Assembly (NCBI RefSeq): GCF_000971235.1
Contig: NZ_BBMB01000001.1
Coordinates: forward strand, 62,001-126,000
Direction: 5' to 3'
Length of the DNA stretch: 64,000 nucleotides
Source of the DNA: Demequina subtropica
GTDB taxonomy: Bacteria; Actinomycetota; Actinomycetes; Actinomycetales; Demequinaceae
Of the stretch, positions 26,205-36,234 are shown in pieces. The notes below the pieces were generated by a model. That model was not told where the DNA came from. It did no database searches and was given only the letters and a program-made list of their open reading frames with translations. Numbering within the stretch: position 1 is the first letter of the stretch; each line of letters starts with the position of its first letter. Both the position numbers and the translations under genes were made by a program.

Positions 26205-26624
26205 ATGACGGAACGCACCCTCATCCTGGTCAAGCCGGACGGAGTGAAGCGCGCGCTGTCGGGGGAGGTCCTCCGACGGATCGAGGCGAAGGGCTACACG
26301 CTCGTCGCGGTCGAGCTGCGCAAGGCGACCCCGGAGCTGCTCGCGGAGCACTACGCCGAGCACGTCGGCAAGCCCTTCTACGACCCCCTGGTCGCGTTCA
26401 TGCTCACCGGCCCGGTGCTCGCGGTCGTGGCCGAGGGCGAGCGCGTCATCGAGGGCTTCCGCTCGCTCGCCGGCGCGACCGACCCGACGGTGGCGGCCCC
26501 CGGCACCATCCGCGGCGACCTCGCCCGCGCCTGGGACCTCCCGGTGATCCACAACATCGTGCATGGCTCGGACTCGCCGGAGTCCGCCGAGCGCGAGATC
26601 GGGATCTGGTTCCCGGGCCTGTAG
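26205..26624 (+). CDS. ndk: Nucleoside diphosphate kinase
   Basis: 139 aa. Balances NTP pools by phosphate transfer through a histidine. TLILVKPDGVKRAL opens the fold, FMLTGPVLAVV and PGTIRGDLA follow, and the active-site His lies in the VIHNIVHGSDS segment. Full family length. TAGGCT (26192-26197) lies 7 nt before ATG 26205 and there is no Shine-Dalgarno, so translation is probably leaderless; the same hexamer precedes the patatin gene. Confidence 0.96.
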   Translation: MTERTLILVKPDGVKRALSGEVLRRIEAKGYTLVAVELRKATPELLAEHYAEHVGKPFYDPLVAFMLTGPVLAVVAEGERVIEGFRSLAGATDPTVAAPGTIRGDLARAWDLPVIHNIVHGSDSPESAEREIGIWFPGL

Positions 26625-26704
26625 GGTCGCGGGGTCGCGGCACGGCGGCGCGGACGATGCGCGCGCCGGGCCCCACCGCCGTCCCCCCACCCCGGAAGGT
26701 CCCC

Positions 26705-27298
26705 ATGCGCAACACCGCCGAGCACGCCCTCGAGCGCGGCCTCTTCGCCACCCGATGGCTCCTCGCTCCCATGTACGTGGGCCTCGTCGCCGGCCTCGGC
26801 GTGGTCCTGGTGAAGTTCTGCCTCGAGCTGTGGCACCTCATCTCCGAGTTCTCGCTCGAGAGCGAGGCCGACGAGATCACGGTCGCGATCCTGTCGCTCA
26901 TCGACATCGCTCTGCTCGGCAACCTCGTGGTGATCGTGATCTTCGCCGGCTACGAGAACTTCGTGTCGAAGATCGAGGCCGCGAAGGGCAACGAGGACCG
27001 CCCGTCCTGGATGGGCCACGTGGACTTCTCGGGCCTCAAGATGAAGCTCATCGGCTCGCTCGTCGCGATCTCGGTGATCCTGCTGCTCAAGGACTTCGTC
27101 GCGATCGACGGCAAGGGCGAGGACGCGGACTACACCTCCGTCGCGTGGCGCATCGGCCTGCACTTCACGTTCGTGCTGTCGGGCGTCCTGTTCGCGATCA
27201 TGGACTACTGGGGCGCCAAGCGGCAGGTGCTGCTCGCGGACGCGCACGCGCACCACCCGGAGCTCGAGGACGCCGAGATGGACCGCGTCACGCCGTAG
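26705..27298 (+). CDS. UPF0114 (YqhA-like) membrane protein
   Basis: 197 aa with four predicted membrane helices. The opening EHALERGLFATRWLLAPMYVGLVAGL, the FAGYENFVSKIE block and the later SWMGHVDFSGLKMKLIGSLVAIS are characteristic of the UPF0114/YqhA family of inner-membrane proteins, whose function is not established. ATG 26705 is preceded by GGAAGG. It stands between ndk and smc with no overlap. Confidence 0.88.
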   Translation: MRNTAEHALERGLFATRWLLAPMYVGLVAGLGVVLVKFCLELWHLISEFSLESEADEITVAILSLIDIALLGNLVVIVIFAGYENFVSKIEAAKGNEDRPSWMGHVDFSGLKMKLIGSLVAISVILLLKDFVAIDGKGEDADYTSVAWRIGLHFTFVLSGVLFAIMDYWGAKRQVLLADAHAHHPELEDAEMDRVTP

Positions 27299-27358
27299 CC
27301 GCCGGGCGCCGGTCGCGCCTCGGCTGAGCGGGGGAGCGCCTGCCCTACACTCGCACCC

Positions 27359-30300
27359 ATGCATCTCAAGACGCTGACGCTGCGAGGCTTCAAGTCCTTC
27401 GCGTCGGCGACGACCCTCGAGTTCGAGCCGGGCGTCACCTGCGTGGTCGGGCCCAACGGCTCCGGCAAGTCCAACGTGGTCGACGCGCTCGCATGGGTCA
27501 TGGGAGAGCAGGGCGCGAAGACGCTGCGCGGCGGGCAGATGGCGGACGTCATCTTCGCCGGCACCTCGGGGCGCGCCCCGCTGGGCCGCGCCGAGGTGTC
27601 CCTCACCATCGACAACTCCGACGGCGCCCTCCCGATCGACTACACCGAGGTCACGATCAGCCGCACGCTGTTCCGCAGCGGCGGCTCCGAGTACGCGATC
27701 AACGGCTCCGCCTGCCGCCTGCTCGACATCCAGGACCTCCTCTCCGACAGCGGTCTGGGCCGCGAGATGCACGTGATCGTGGGCCAGGGCCAGCTCGACG
27801 CCGTGCTGCGCGCGACGCCCGAGGACCGGCGCCACTTCATCGAGGAGGCCGCGGGCATCCTCAAGCACCGCCGCCGCAAGGACAAGGCGCTGCGCAAGCT
27901 CGACTCGATGCAGGCGAACCTCACGCGAGTGCAGGACCTCACGGGCGAGATCCGCCGCCAGCTGGGCCCGCTGGGCAAGCAGGCGGAGGTCGCGCGCCAG
28001 GCGCAGCGCATCCAGATCGATGTGCGCGACGCGCGCTCGCGGCTGCTCGCCGACGACATCGCGACGCTCTCGGACTCGATGTCCAAGGACAAGGCGGACG
28101 AGACGGCGCTGCTCGAGCGCCGCGCGACCGTGGAGAAGGCGCTCGCGGAGGCGCGCGACCAGCTCGCCGAGCTCGAGCGTCACGCCGCGGAGGCCGCTCC
28201 CGCGCTCACCCGCGCGAACGACATCTTCTACCGCCTGAGCGCGATCCGGGAGCGCCTGCGCAACCTCCACACTCTCGCGGAGGAGCGTGTGCGCATGCTC
28301 GGGACGCAGACCGACGCCGCGCCTCCCACCGACCTCGTCGATCTCGACGAGCAGGTCGAGCGCGCCAAGGCGGCCCGGGCCGAGCTCGAGGCGGAGGTCG
28401 CGGCGGCCGCGGACGCGCTCGAGGTCGCGATCACGGAGCGCAAGGACGCCGAGGACACCGCTTTCCAGTCGGACCGTCACCATGCCAACCTGCTGCGCTC
28501 GGTCGCGGACCGGCGCGAGGGCGTCGCACGCCTGGCGGGCCAGGTCGCGGCGAAGCGCTCTCGCGTCGAGTCCGCGGAGGCGGAGATCGGGCGCCTCGAG
28601 GAGCAGCTCGCGGCGGCGGAGCGGCGCGCGCACGATGCGACGGCGGAGTTCCAGCACGTCGAGACCTCGGTCGCCGCGGTCGAGCCGGGGGAGCAGGACC
28701 TGGACGTCCAGCACGAGGCGGCGACGCAGGAGTGGGAGTCGGCGAAGGCGGCCGTCGCCGAGCTCAAGGACGCGGTCCACCACGCGCGGCGCGAGCGCGA
28801 CACGTGGGCGGCCCGCGGCGAGGCCCTCGAGCTGTCGCTGGTGCGCAAGGACGGCGCGGGCGCCCTGCTCGCGAGCGGCACGCGCGCGGTCATGGGCACG
28901 GTCGCCTCGCTCATCGAGGTCGGCGGCGACGCGGAGGACGCGATCGCCGCGGCGCTGGGCCCGCTCGCGGACGCCCTCGCGGTCGCGACGGTCGAGGACG
29001 CCGTCGACGCGATCCGCTGGCTGCGCGACGAGGACGCGGGCCGCGCCCGCTTCCTGGTCGCCGACCCCGCCGCGCGCGCCGAGGATCCGGCTGTCGAGCT
29101 CCCCGAGGGAGCGGCCTGGGCGACGGGGCTCGTCTCGGGCCCGGCGGGCCTGGTCGACACGGTCCGCGCGCTCGTCGCGGGCGTCGCCGTGGTCGAGGAC
29201 CTCGCCGCGGCGCGTGCGCTCGTCTCCGCGCATCGCGAGGTCACCGCGGTGACCCGCCGCGGGGACGTCCTTGGCGGACGAACCGCCTCGGGTGGCGCCG
29301 GCGATGCGCCGAGCGTCATCCACATGCAGGCCGCGTACGACGACGCGCGCGACAAGCGCGACGCCGCGGCCGCCGAGCTCGAGAAGGCCCAGGAACGCCT
29401 GGCCGATGCGGAGGTCGCGGAGGCGGAGGCCCGTGGGCTGCACGAGCGCACGCTCGCGCGCCTCACCGAGGCCGACGCGAAGGTGGCCGCGGTCGCCGAC
29501 CAGCTGAGCCGCCTGGGCGCCGAGGCGCGTGCCGCCAAGGCCGAGGTCGAGCGCTTCACCGTCCAGCTCGAGCAGGCGCGCGAGCGCCTCGCGACCGACG
29601 AGGACGAGCTCGCGAGCCTCACCGAGCGCCTCGCAGCCGCACAGGCCGAGCCGGAGCAGTTCGAGGCCGACACGCGCGAGGCGCAGGAGCGCCGCGACGC
29701 CGACGAGGCCGCGGCGCGCGACGCGCGAGCCAAGGAGACCGAGGCGCGACTCGCCCTGCGCACCTCGGAGGAGCGCGCCCGCGCGCTCGCGAGCCGCGCC
29801 GAGAGCCTCGAGCGCGCGGCGGTCGCCGAGCGCGAGGCCCGCGCCCGTGCCGAGGCCGCCGCGGCGAGGCGCGAGCTCCAGGCGCAGGCCGCACGCGAGG
29901 TGATCGCGGGGAGCCGGGACGCGCTCGGCCTCATCGACGTCTCGGTGCAGCACGCGGACGACAACCGTGCGGCCGTGGAGGCCCAGCGCGCCGAGCGCAC
30001 GGGCACGCTCGCGCAGGTCCGCCGCGCGGTCGACGATCTCTCGACCGAGCACGCGCGCCTCACGGACGACGCGCATCGTGACGAGGTCGCGCGCGCCGAG
30101 CAGAACGTGCGCCTCGAGCAGATGCGCCAGCGCGCGGTCGACGAGCTGGGGATGGACCCGGACCGCCTGGTCGAGGAGTTCGGGCCGCACCTCGGCGTGC
30201 CCGTGGTCGACGCCGACGCGGACCCCGAGGCGGAGCCGGAGACCACGCCGTACGTGCGCGAGCAGCAGGAGAAGCGCCTGCGGCAGGCCGAGCGCGCGAT

Positions 30301-30916
30301 GAACCAGCTCGGGCGCGTCAACCCGCTCGCGCTCGAGGAGTTCGCGGCGCTCGAGGAGCGCCACAAGTTCCTCACCGACCAGCTCGCGGACATCAAGCGC
30401 TCGCGCGAGGACCTCCTCACCATCGTCAAGGAGATCGACGAGCGCGTCGAGGTGATCTTCGCGGAGGCCTTCGCGGACACCGCGGCGCAGTTCGACCGCG
30501 TGTTCCCGCGCCTGTTCCCCGGGGGCGAGGGCCGCCTGGTCCTCACGGACCCCGCGAACATGCTGACCACGGGCATCGAGGTCGAGGCCCGCCCGGCCGG
30601 CAAGAAGGTCAAGCGCCTGTCCCTGCTGTCCGGAGGCGAGCGCTCCCTCACCGCGGTCGCGCTGCTCGTGTCGATCTTCAAGGCCCGTCCCAGCCCGTTC
30701 TACGTCATGGACGAGGTCGAGGCCGCGCTCGACGACGTCAACCTGGGGCGCCTGCTCGAGATCTTCCGCGAGCTCCAGGAGGACTCGCAGCTCATCGTCA
30801 TCACGCACCAGAAGCGCACCATGGAGATCGCCGACGCGCTCTACGGCGTCACGATGCGCGGCGACGGCGTCACCACGGTCATCAGCCAGCGCCTCCGGGA
30901 CGACGCCTCGGTCTGA
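27359..30916 (+). CDS. smc: Chromosome segregation protein SMC
   Basis: 1185 aa condensin ATPase that loads with ScpA/ScpB and compacts the chromosome. Walker A is GPNGSGKSN (31-39); long Ala/Glu/Arg coiled coils flank a hinge near 500-660; the C-terminal head has LSGGERSLTAVALL and Walker B FYVMDEVEAALDD. Length is normal. TACACT (27346-27351) is 7 nt before the ATG, again without a ribosome site. It precedes ftsY in the order common to actinobacteria. A large antisense open frame across it is a GC artefact. Confidence 0.97.
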   Translation: MHLKTLTLRGFKSFASATTLEFEPGVTCVVGPNGSGKSNVVDALAWVMGEQGAKTLRGGQMADVIFAGTSGRAPLGRAEVSLTIDNSDGALPIDYTEVTISRTLFRSGGSEYAINGSACRLLDIQDLLSDSGLGREMHVIVGQGQLDAVLRATPEDRRHFIEEAAGILKHRRRKDKALRKLDSMQANLTRVQDLTGEIRRQLGPLGKQAEVARQAQRIQIDVRDARSRLLADDIATLSDSMSKDKADETALLERRATVEKALAEARDQLAELERHAAEAAPALTRANDIFYRLSAIRERLRNLHTLAEERVRMLGTQTDAAPPTDLVDLDEQVERAKAARAELEAEVAAAADALEVAITERKDAEDTAFQSDRHHANLLRSVADRREGVARLAGQVAAKRSRVESAEAEIGRLEEQLAAAERRAHDATAEFQHVETSVAAVEPGEQDLDVQHEAATQEWESAKAAVAELKDAVHHARRERDTWAARGEALELSLVRKDGAGALLASGTRAVMGTVASLIEVGGDAEDAIAAALGPLADALAVATVEDAVDAIRWLRDEDAGRARFLVADPAARAEDPAVELPEGAAWATGLVSGPAGLVDTVRALVAGVAVVEDLAAARALVSAHREVTAVTRRGDVLGGRTASGGAGDAPSVIHMQAAYDDARDKRDAAAAELEKAQERLADAEVAEAEARGLHERTLARLTEADAKVAAVADQLSRLGAEARAAKAEVERFTVQLEQARERLATDEDELASLTERLAAAQAEPEQFEADTREAQERRDADEAAARDARAKETEARLALRTSEERARALASRAESLERAAVAEREARARAEAAAARRELQAQAAREVIAGSRDALGLIDVSVQHADDNRAAVEAQRAERTGTLAQVRRAVDDLSTEHARLTDDAHRDEVARAEQNVRLEQMRQRAVDELGMDPDRLVEEFGPHLGVPVVDADADPEAEPETTPYVREQQEKRLRQAERAMNQLGRVNPLALEEFAALEERHKFLTDQLADIKRSREDLLTIVKEIDERVEVIFAEAFADTAAQFDRVFPRLFPGGEGRLVLTDPANMLTTGIEVEARPAGKKVKRLSLLSGGERSLTAVALLVSIFKARPSPFYVMDEVEAALDDVNLGRLLEIFRELQEDSQLIVITHQKRTMEIADALYGVTMRGDGVTTVISQRLRDDASV

Positions 30917-31071
30917 CGCCCCTGCTATCCCGCTGATGTGCGGGTGTCGGGAAACTTCCGCGCCCGTCGCACGTTAATCAGCCGGACGCCGATGAGCATT
31001 CGTCGGACTTGTCCGATCTGTACGGATGCGGCACCATGCTCACGCACGGGACCGGCGACGGAGGGAGCGGG

Positions 31072-31329
31072 ATGTTCAGCCACATGGAGGGGACCCTCGT
31101 GGTCGCCGGGATCATCGCGCTCATCGTCTTCGCCGCAGCGTTCGCCGCCGAGGGGCGCGGTCGCCGCGTGGTCCGGCTCATGCTGGGCGTCGAGGAGCGT
31201 CGGTCCGTGACGGAGCACCTGTACGACGAGCTCGACCGCCCCGCCGCGACGCTCGACGTCGTGGGCGAGCTCGGCCGCGAGACCGCGTCGATCCCTGTGA
31301 TCGCACCGAACGCGCGACACCGCCACTGA
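31072..31329 (+). CDS. Small single-helix membrane protein
   Basis: 85 aa from ATG 31072, chosen because GGAGGG (31060-31065) lies six bases upstream; in-frame ATG 31036 and TTG 31009 are alternatives. One membrane helix near residues 7-27 (TLVVAGIIALIVFAAAFAA) is followed by a basic stretch and a mostly helical cytoplasmic tail of ~55 residues. No family recognised. It lies between smc and ftsY, possibly cotranscribed with ftsY. A 14-bp palindrome lies upstream at 31003-31016. Confidence 0.55.
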   Translation: MFSHMEGTLVVAGIIALIVFAAAFAAEGRGRRVVRLMLGVEERRSVTEHLYDELDRPAATLDVVGELGRETASIPVIAPNARHRH

Positions 31330-31382
31330 GCCCTCGGCGGGGCCGGGACGGGTGCCCGCCGCCGACCTGAGAGACTGTGCCC

Positions 31383-32510
31383 GTGGACGTCTCATGGATT
31401 CCTGGTGACAGCGACCTCCTGGTGACCGTGGTCGCCGGGCTCGTGGTGCTCGGCGGCGTCGGCGCCGCCCTCGTCGGCAAGACGCGCAAGGCGCCCCCGC
31501 GCGAGGCCCCGCCCGCGAGGGACGATGCGCCGGTCGCCGCCCCGCCGGCGCCGACGGAGGCTCCCGAGGCCCCTGCGCAGGCGACCGTGGAGTCTCCCGA
31601 GGCCGTCGACCATCGCTTCGGAAGGCTCCGGGGGCGCGTCGGCACGGGCCTAGGCCAGTCCCTGCTCGCGATCTTCCGCCGCGGCGGGCTGTCGCAGGAC
31701 GACTGGGACGAGCTCGAGGAGACACTGCTGATGGCCGACGTCGGCGCGGCGGCGACCGACGAGCTCATGGCGGACCTCAAGGCGCGGCTCAAGGCCGCAC
31801 CCGACGGGGACCCGCGCGAGCTGCTGCGCGCCGCGCTGCTCGACGTGGTCGACCCGGCGCTCGACCGCTCCCTCGCGCTCGGCGAGGCCGGCGACGGCGC
31901 GCTGCACTCGGCGATCGTCGTGGGCGTCAACGGCGTGGGCAAGACCACGACGGTCGGCAAGCTCGCGCGTGTGCTCGTGGCCGAGGACCGCTCGGTGGTG
32001 CTGGGCGCCGCCGACACGTTCCGTGCGGCGGCCGCCGATCAGCTCGAGACCTGGGGCTCGCGCGTCGGCGTTCCGGTGGTGCGCTCGCACCAGGACGGCG
32101 CCGATCCGGCCTCCGTGGCGTTCGAGGCCGCCGACCGCGCGCGTGCCGAGCAGGCCGAGGTGCTGCTGGTCGACACCGCGGGCCGCCTGCAGAACAAGCA
32201 GGGCCTCATGGACGAGCTCGGGAAGATCGTGCGCGTGGTCTCCAAGGTGGCTCCGCCCTCCGAGGTGCTGCTCGTGCTCGATGCCACCACGGGCCAGAAC
32301 GGGCTCACCCAGGCACGGGTCTTCGGCCAGGTCGCGCCCCTGACGGGAATCGTCCTCACCAAGCTCGACGGGACCGCCAAGGGAGGCATCGTGCTCGCGG
32401 TCCAGCGCGAGCTGGGGGTGCCCGTGAAGTTCGTGGGCCTGGGTGAGGGCGCGGACGACCTCGCGCCGTTCGACGCCGCAGGCTTCGTCGACTCGCTCCT
32501 GGGCGAGTAG
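31383..32510 (+). CDS. ftsY: Signal recognition particle receptor FtsY
   Basis: About 375 aa. One N-terminal membrane segment (LLVTVVAGLVVLGGVGAALV), a Pro/Ala-rich linker, then the NG domain with the GTPase motifs GVNGVGKTTTVGKLA (G1), DTFRAAAADQL (G2), LLVDTAGRLQNK (G3) and TKLDGTAKGG (G4). It docks ribosome-SRP complexes at the membrane together with Ffh, encoded downstream. GAGACT (31371-31376) lies 6 nt before GTG 31383, so I prefer that start; GTG 31377 is also in frame. Confidence 0.95.
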   Translation: MDVSWIPGDSDLLVTVVAGLVVLGGVGAALVGKTRKAPPREAPPARDDAPVAAPPAPTEAPEAPAQATVESPEAVDHRFGRLRGRVGTGLGQSLLAIFRRGGLSQDDWDELEETLLMADVGAAATDELMADLKARLKAAPDGDPRELLRAALLDVVDPALDRSLALGEAGDGALHSAIVVGVNGVGKTTTVGKLARVLVAEDRSVVLGAADTFRAAAADQLETWGSRVGVPVVRSHQDGADPASVAFEAADRARAEQAEVLLVDTAGRLQNKQGLMDELGKIVRVVSKVAPPSEVLLVLDATTGQNGLTQARVFGQVAPLTGIVLTKLDGTAKGGIVLAVQRELGVPVKFVGLGEGADDLAPFDAAGFVDSLLGE

Positions 32511-32688
32511 CCGCGCGAGCGGGGGGCCGCTCGACTGACGGGTTCAGCGCGCCCACGGTGGCGCAGGTCCGCCGCCACCGCCGAGACGCCCGCGTACCAG
32601 GGACGAGCCGACGCTCAACGGGCGAGGGCCGCGGGGTGTTCCGATTCGTGCGCCTGCGCAACGCACCTTTTACCTGCGCAAGGCTGAT

Positions 32689-32726
32689 GTAACCGTCCTG
32701 AAACACGCGGGTCGTTCAGGCGTAAC
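32689..32726 (+). promoter_or_regulatory. GlnR-like box upstream of amtB
   Basis: GTAAC-N6-GAAAC (32689-32704) is an exact match to the GlnR half-site pattern of actinobacteria, followed after 6 bp by a weaker GTCGT-N6-GTAAC (32711-32726). This fits nitrogen control of amtB-glnK-glnD. A direct repeat CCTGCGCAA occurs just upstream at 32653-32661 and 32673-32681, 20 bp apart. Confidence 0.7.
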
Positions 32727-32784
32727 GGCACTGCGAAAGTCTGTCCTCACTGCTGGCCGAGCGGCTGGCGGAGGGAGATAAACA

Positions 32785-34409
<1,625 letters not shown>

Positions 34410-34453
34410 GGGTCACCGCATCACGCATGGGCAGCCACGACGGCTCCCGCGCT

Positions 34454-34486
34454 GAGGTCCCGCACCCCCGTGGGGTGCGGGACCTC
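34454..34486 (+). terminator. 15-bp perfect hairpin between glnK and glnD
   Basis: GAGGTCCCGCACCCC (34454-34468) pairs fully with 34472-34486 around a 3-nt loop (CGT). No T-run follows. It probably ends or weakens the amtB-glnK transcript. If glnD started at ATG 34427 the hairpin would be coding, which argues for a start further downstream. Confidence 0.75.
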
Positions 34487-34513
34487 AAGCGTGTGAGGAG
34501 AGAGCACGCGGAG

Positions 34514-36205
34514 ATGCTGGCCGCGAGCGCGCTCAGCGGGCGCGAGCGCCGCCAGTCCATGAGCGACCTGGTGTTCGCGCACCTCAAGGAGCACTGGGAC
34601 GAGCACTCGGAGGGGATGCGCGACGGGATCGCGTTCGGCGCGGTGGGATCCGTGGGACGCGGTGACGCCGGACCCCTGTCCGATCTGGACCTCGTCATCC
34701 TCCACGACGGTTCGACCCACAAGAAGGAGGCCGTCGCGGAGCTCGCGCAGCGCCTCTGGTACCCCATCTGGGACGCGGGGCTCGAGCTCGACTACTCGAC
34801 CCGCACCCTCACCGAGTGCCGCCAGGTGGCCTCGAAGGACCTCGCCGCAGCCGCCGGCCTGCTCGACCTGCACCTCATCGCGGGCGACGAGCAGCTGCTG
34901 AAGCAGGCGCGCACCCACATCTACCAGGACTGGCGCGCGGCCTCGCGGAAGCGCCTGCCGGACCTGCTCGCCGCGTCGCGCGCCCGCGCGGAGCGCCACG
35001 GCGAGCTCGCCTACCTCATCGAGCCGCACCTCAAGGAGGCGCGAGGCGGGCTGCGCGACTACGTGAGCCTCACCGCGCTCTCGGCGACCTGGCTCACCGA
35101 CCGCCCCCACGGCGCGGTCGACGATGCGGGCGAGCTCCTCATGGACGTGCGGGACGCCCTTCAGCTGGAGTCGGGGCGTGCCGTGAACGTGCTCGGCCGC
35201 CACGTCGCGACCGAGGTGGGGGAGCGGCTCGGCTACGACGATCCGGACGACCTGCTGGCCGCGATCGCCGAGGCGGGGCGCACCATCGCGTATGCGCTCG
35301 ACACCACCGAGCGGGGCGCGCGCCGCTCGCTCGAGCGTTCGGGCGTCGGCTCCCGCGCGTTCCTCGCGCGCCGCCGCGCCGCGGCCCCGCGTCACGTGAA
35401 GGTGGCGGAGGGCCTCATCGATGTCGACGGCGAGCTCGCGCTCGCGCCGGGGTACAGGTCGGAGGACGATGCGCTGCTGCCGCTGAGGGCGGCCGCCACC
35501 GCCGCGTCGACCGGGCTGACGTTCACGCCCACGCTGCTCGAGGCGCTCCAGCGCTGTCCCGACCTCCCCGTGCCGTGGCCCGCCGAGGCCCGCACCTACC
35601 TGCGCGACCTGCTGCGCTCGAGCACCCATCTGGTGCCGGTGTGGGAGGCGCTCGACCTCCACGGCGTGGTGGTGCGGTGGATCCCGCAGTGGGAGGGCGT
35701 GCGCAACCGCCCTCAGCGCAGCCCCATCCACGTCTACACCGTCGACAGGCACATGCTCGAGGCGGTGACGCTCGCCGCGCGGCACCGCCGCGGCTCGCAC
35801 CGCTCGGACCTGCTGCACCTGGCCGCGCTCCTGCACGACATCGGCAAGCGAGCGGGATCGACGGACCACTCGGTGGACGGCGCGGCGCTCATCCCCGCCA
35901 TCGCGGCGCACCTGGGGCTCTCGGAGGGAACGGCGCACGATCTCGAGCTGCTGGTCCGCGAGCACCTCACGCTCGCGGCCCTCGCGACCACGCGCGATCC
36001 CGAGGACCCTGCCACGGTGGCGGCGCTGCTCGACGCCGTCGAGCATCGTGCCGACCTTCTCGACATCCTCCGTGCGCTCACTGAGGCGGATGCCAAGGCG
36101 GCCGGGCCCAAGGTGTGGACGGCGTGGCGCGCGCAGCTCGTCGACACGCTGACCGAGCGTGCTCGCAAGGCGTTGGCCTCCGGAGGGACGCCGGCGGGAC
36201 GGTAG
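34514..36205 (+). CDS. glnD: PII nucleotidyltransferase GlnD, short form without ACT domains
   Basis: 563 aa from ATG 34514; GTG 34493 and ATG 34427 are alternatives. The nucleotidyltransferase motif [19 protein letters not shown] and the HD-domain residues (DRHMLEAV and [18 protein letters not shown]) are clear: the first modifies the PII tyrosine, the second removes the group. The protein stops shortly after the HD domain; the two C-terminal ACT glutamine-sensing domains of typical GlnD (~700-850 aa) are absent. Pairing with glnK supports the role, but glutamine sensing must differ. Confidence 0.88.
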   Translation: MLAASALSGRERRQSMSDLVFAHLKEHWDEHSEGMRDGIAFGAVGSVGRGDAGPLSDLDLVILHDGSTHKKEAVAELAQRLWYPIWDAGLELDYSTRTLTECRQVASKDLAAAAGLLDLHLIAGDEQLLKQARTHIYQDWRAASRKRLPDLLAASRARAERHGELAYLIEPHLKEARGGLRDYVSLTALSATWLTDRPHGAVDDAGELLMDVRDALQLESGRAVNVLGRHVATEVGERLGYDDPDDLLAAIAEAGRTIAYALDTTERGARRSLERSGVGSRAFLARRRAAAPRHVKVAEGLIDVDGELALAPGYRSEDDALLPLRAAATAASTGLTFTPTLLEALQRCPDLPVPWPAEARTYLRDLLRSSTHLVPVWEALDLHGVVVRWIPQWEGVRNRPQRSPIHVYTVDRHMLEAVTLAARHRRGSHRSDLLHLAALLHDIGKRAGSTDHSVDGAALIPAIAAHLGLSEGTAHDLELLVREHLTLAALATTRDPEDPATVAALLDAVEHRADLLDILRALTEADAKAAGPKVWTAWRAQLVDTLTERARKALASGGTPAGR

Positions 36206-36234
36206 TCTGGTGGGCACGTTGTGAAGGGATATCC

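Noticed and set aside
26378-30808. 1476-residue open frame on the minus strand opposite smc
   Set aside because: It is the complement of the smc codon pattern; composition is repetitive Arg/Ala/Leu/Val with no domain, as expected in very GC-rich DNA.
34427-34513. Upstream start for glnD
   Set aside because: It would make the perfect 15-bp hairpin coding, with no ribosome site; ATG 34514 or GTG 34493 fits better.
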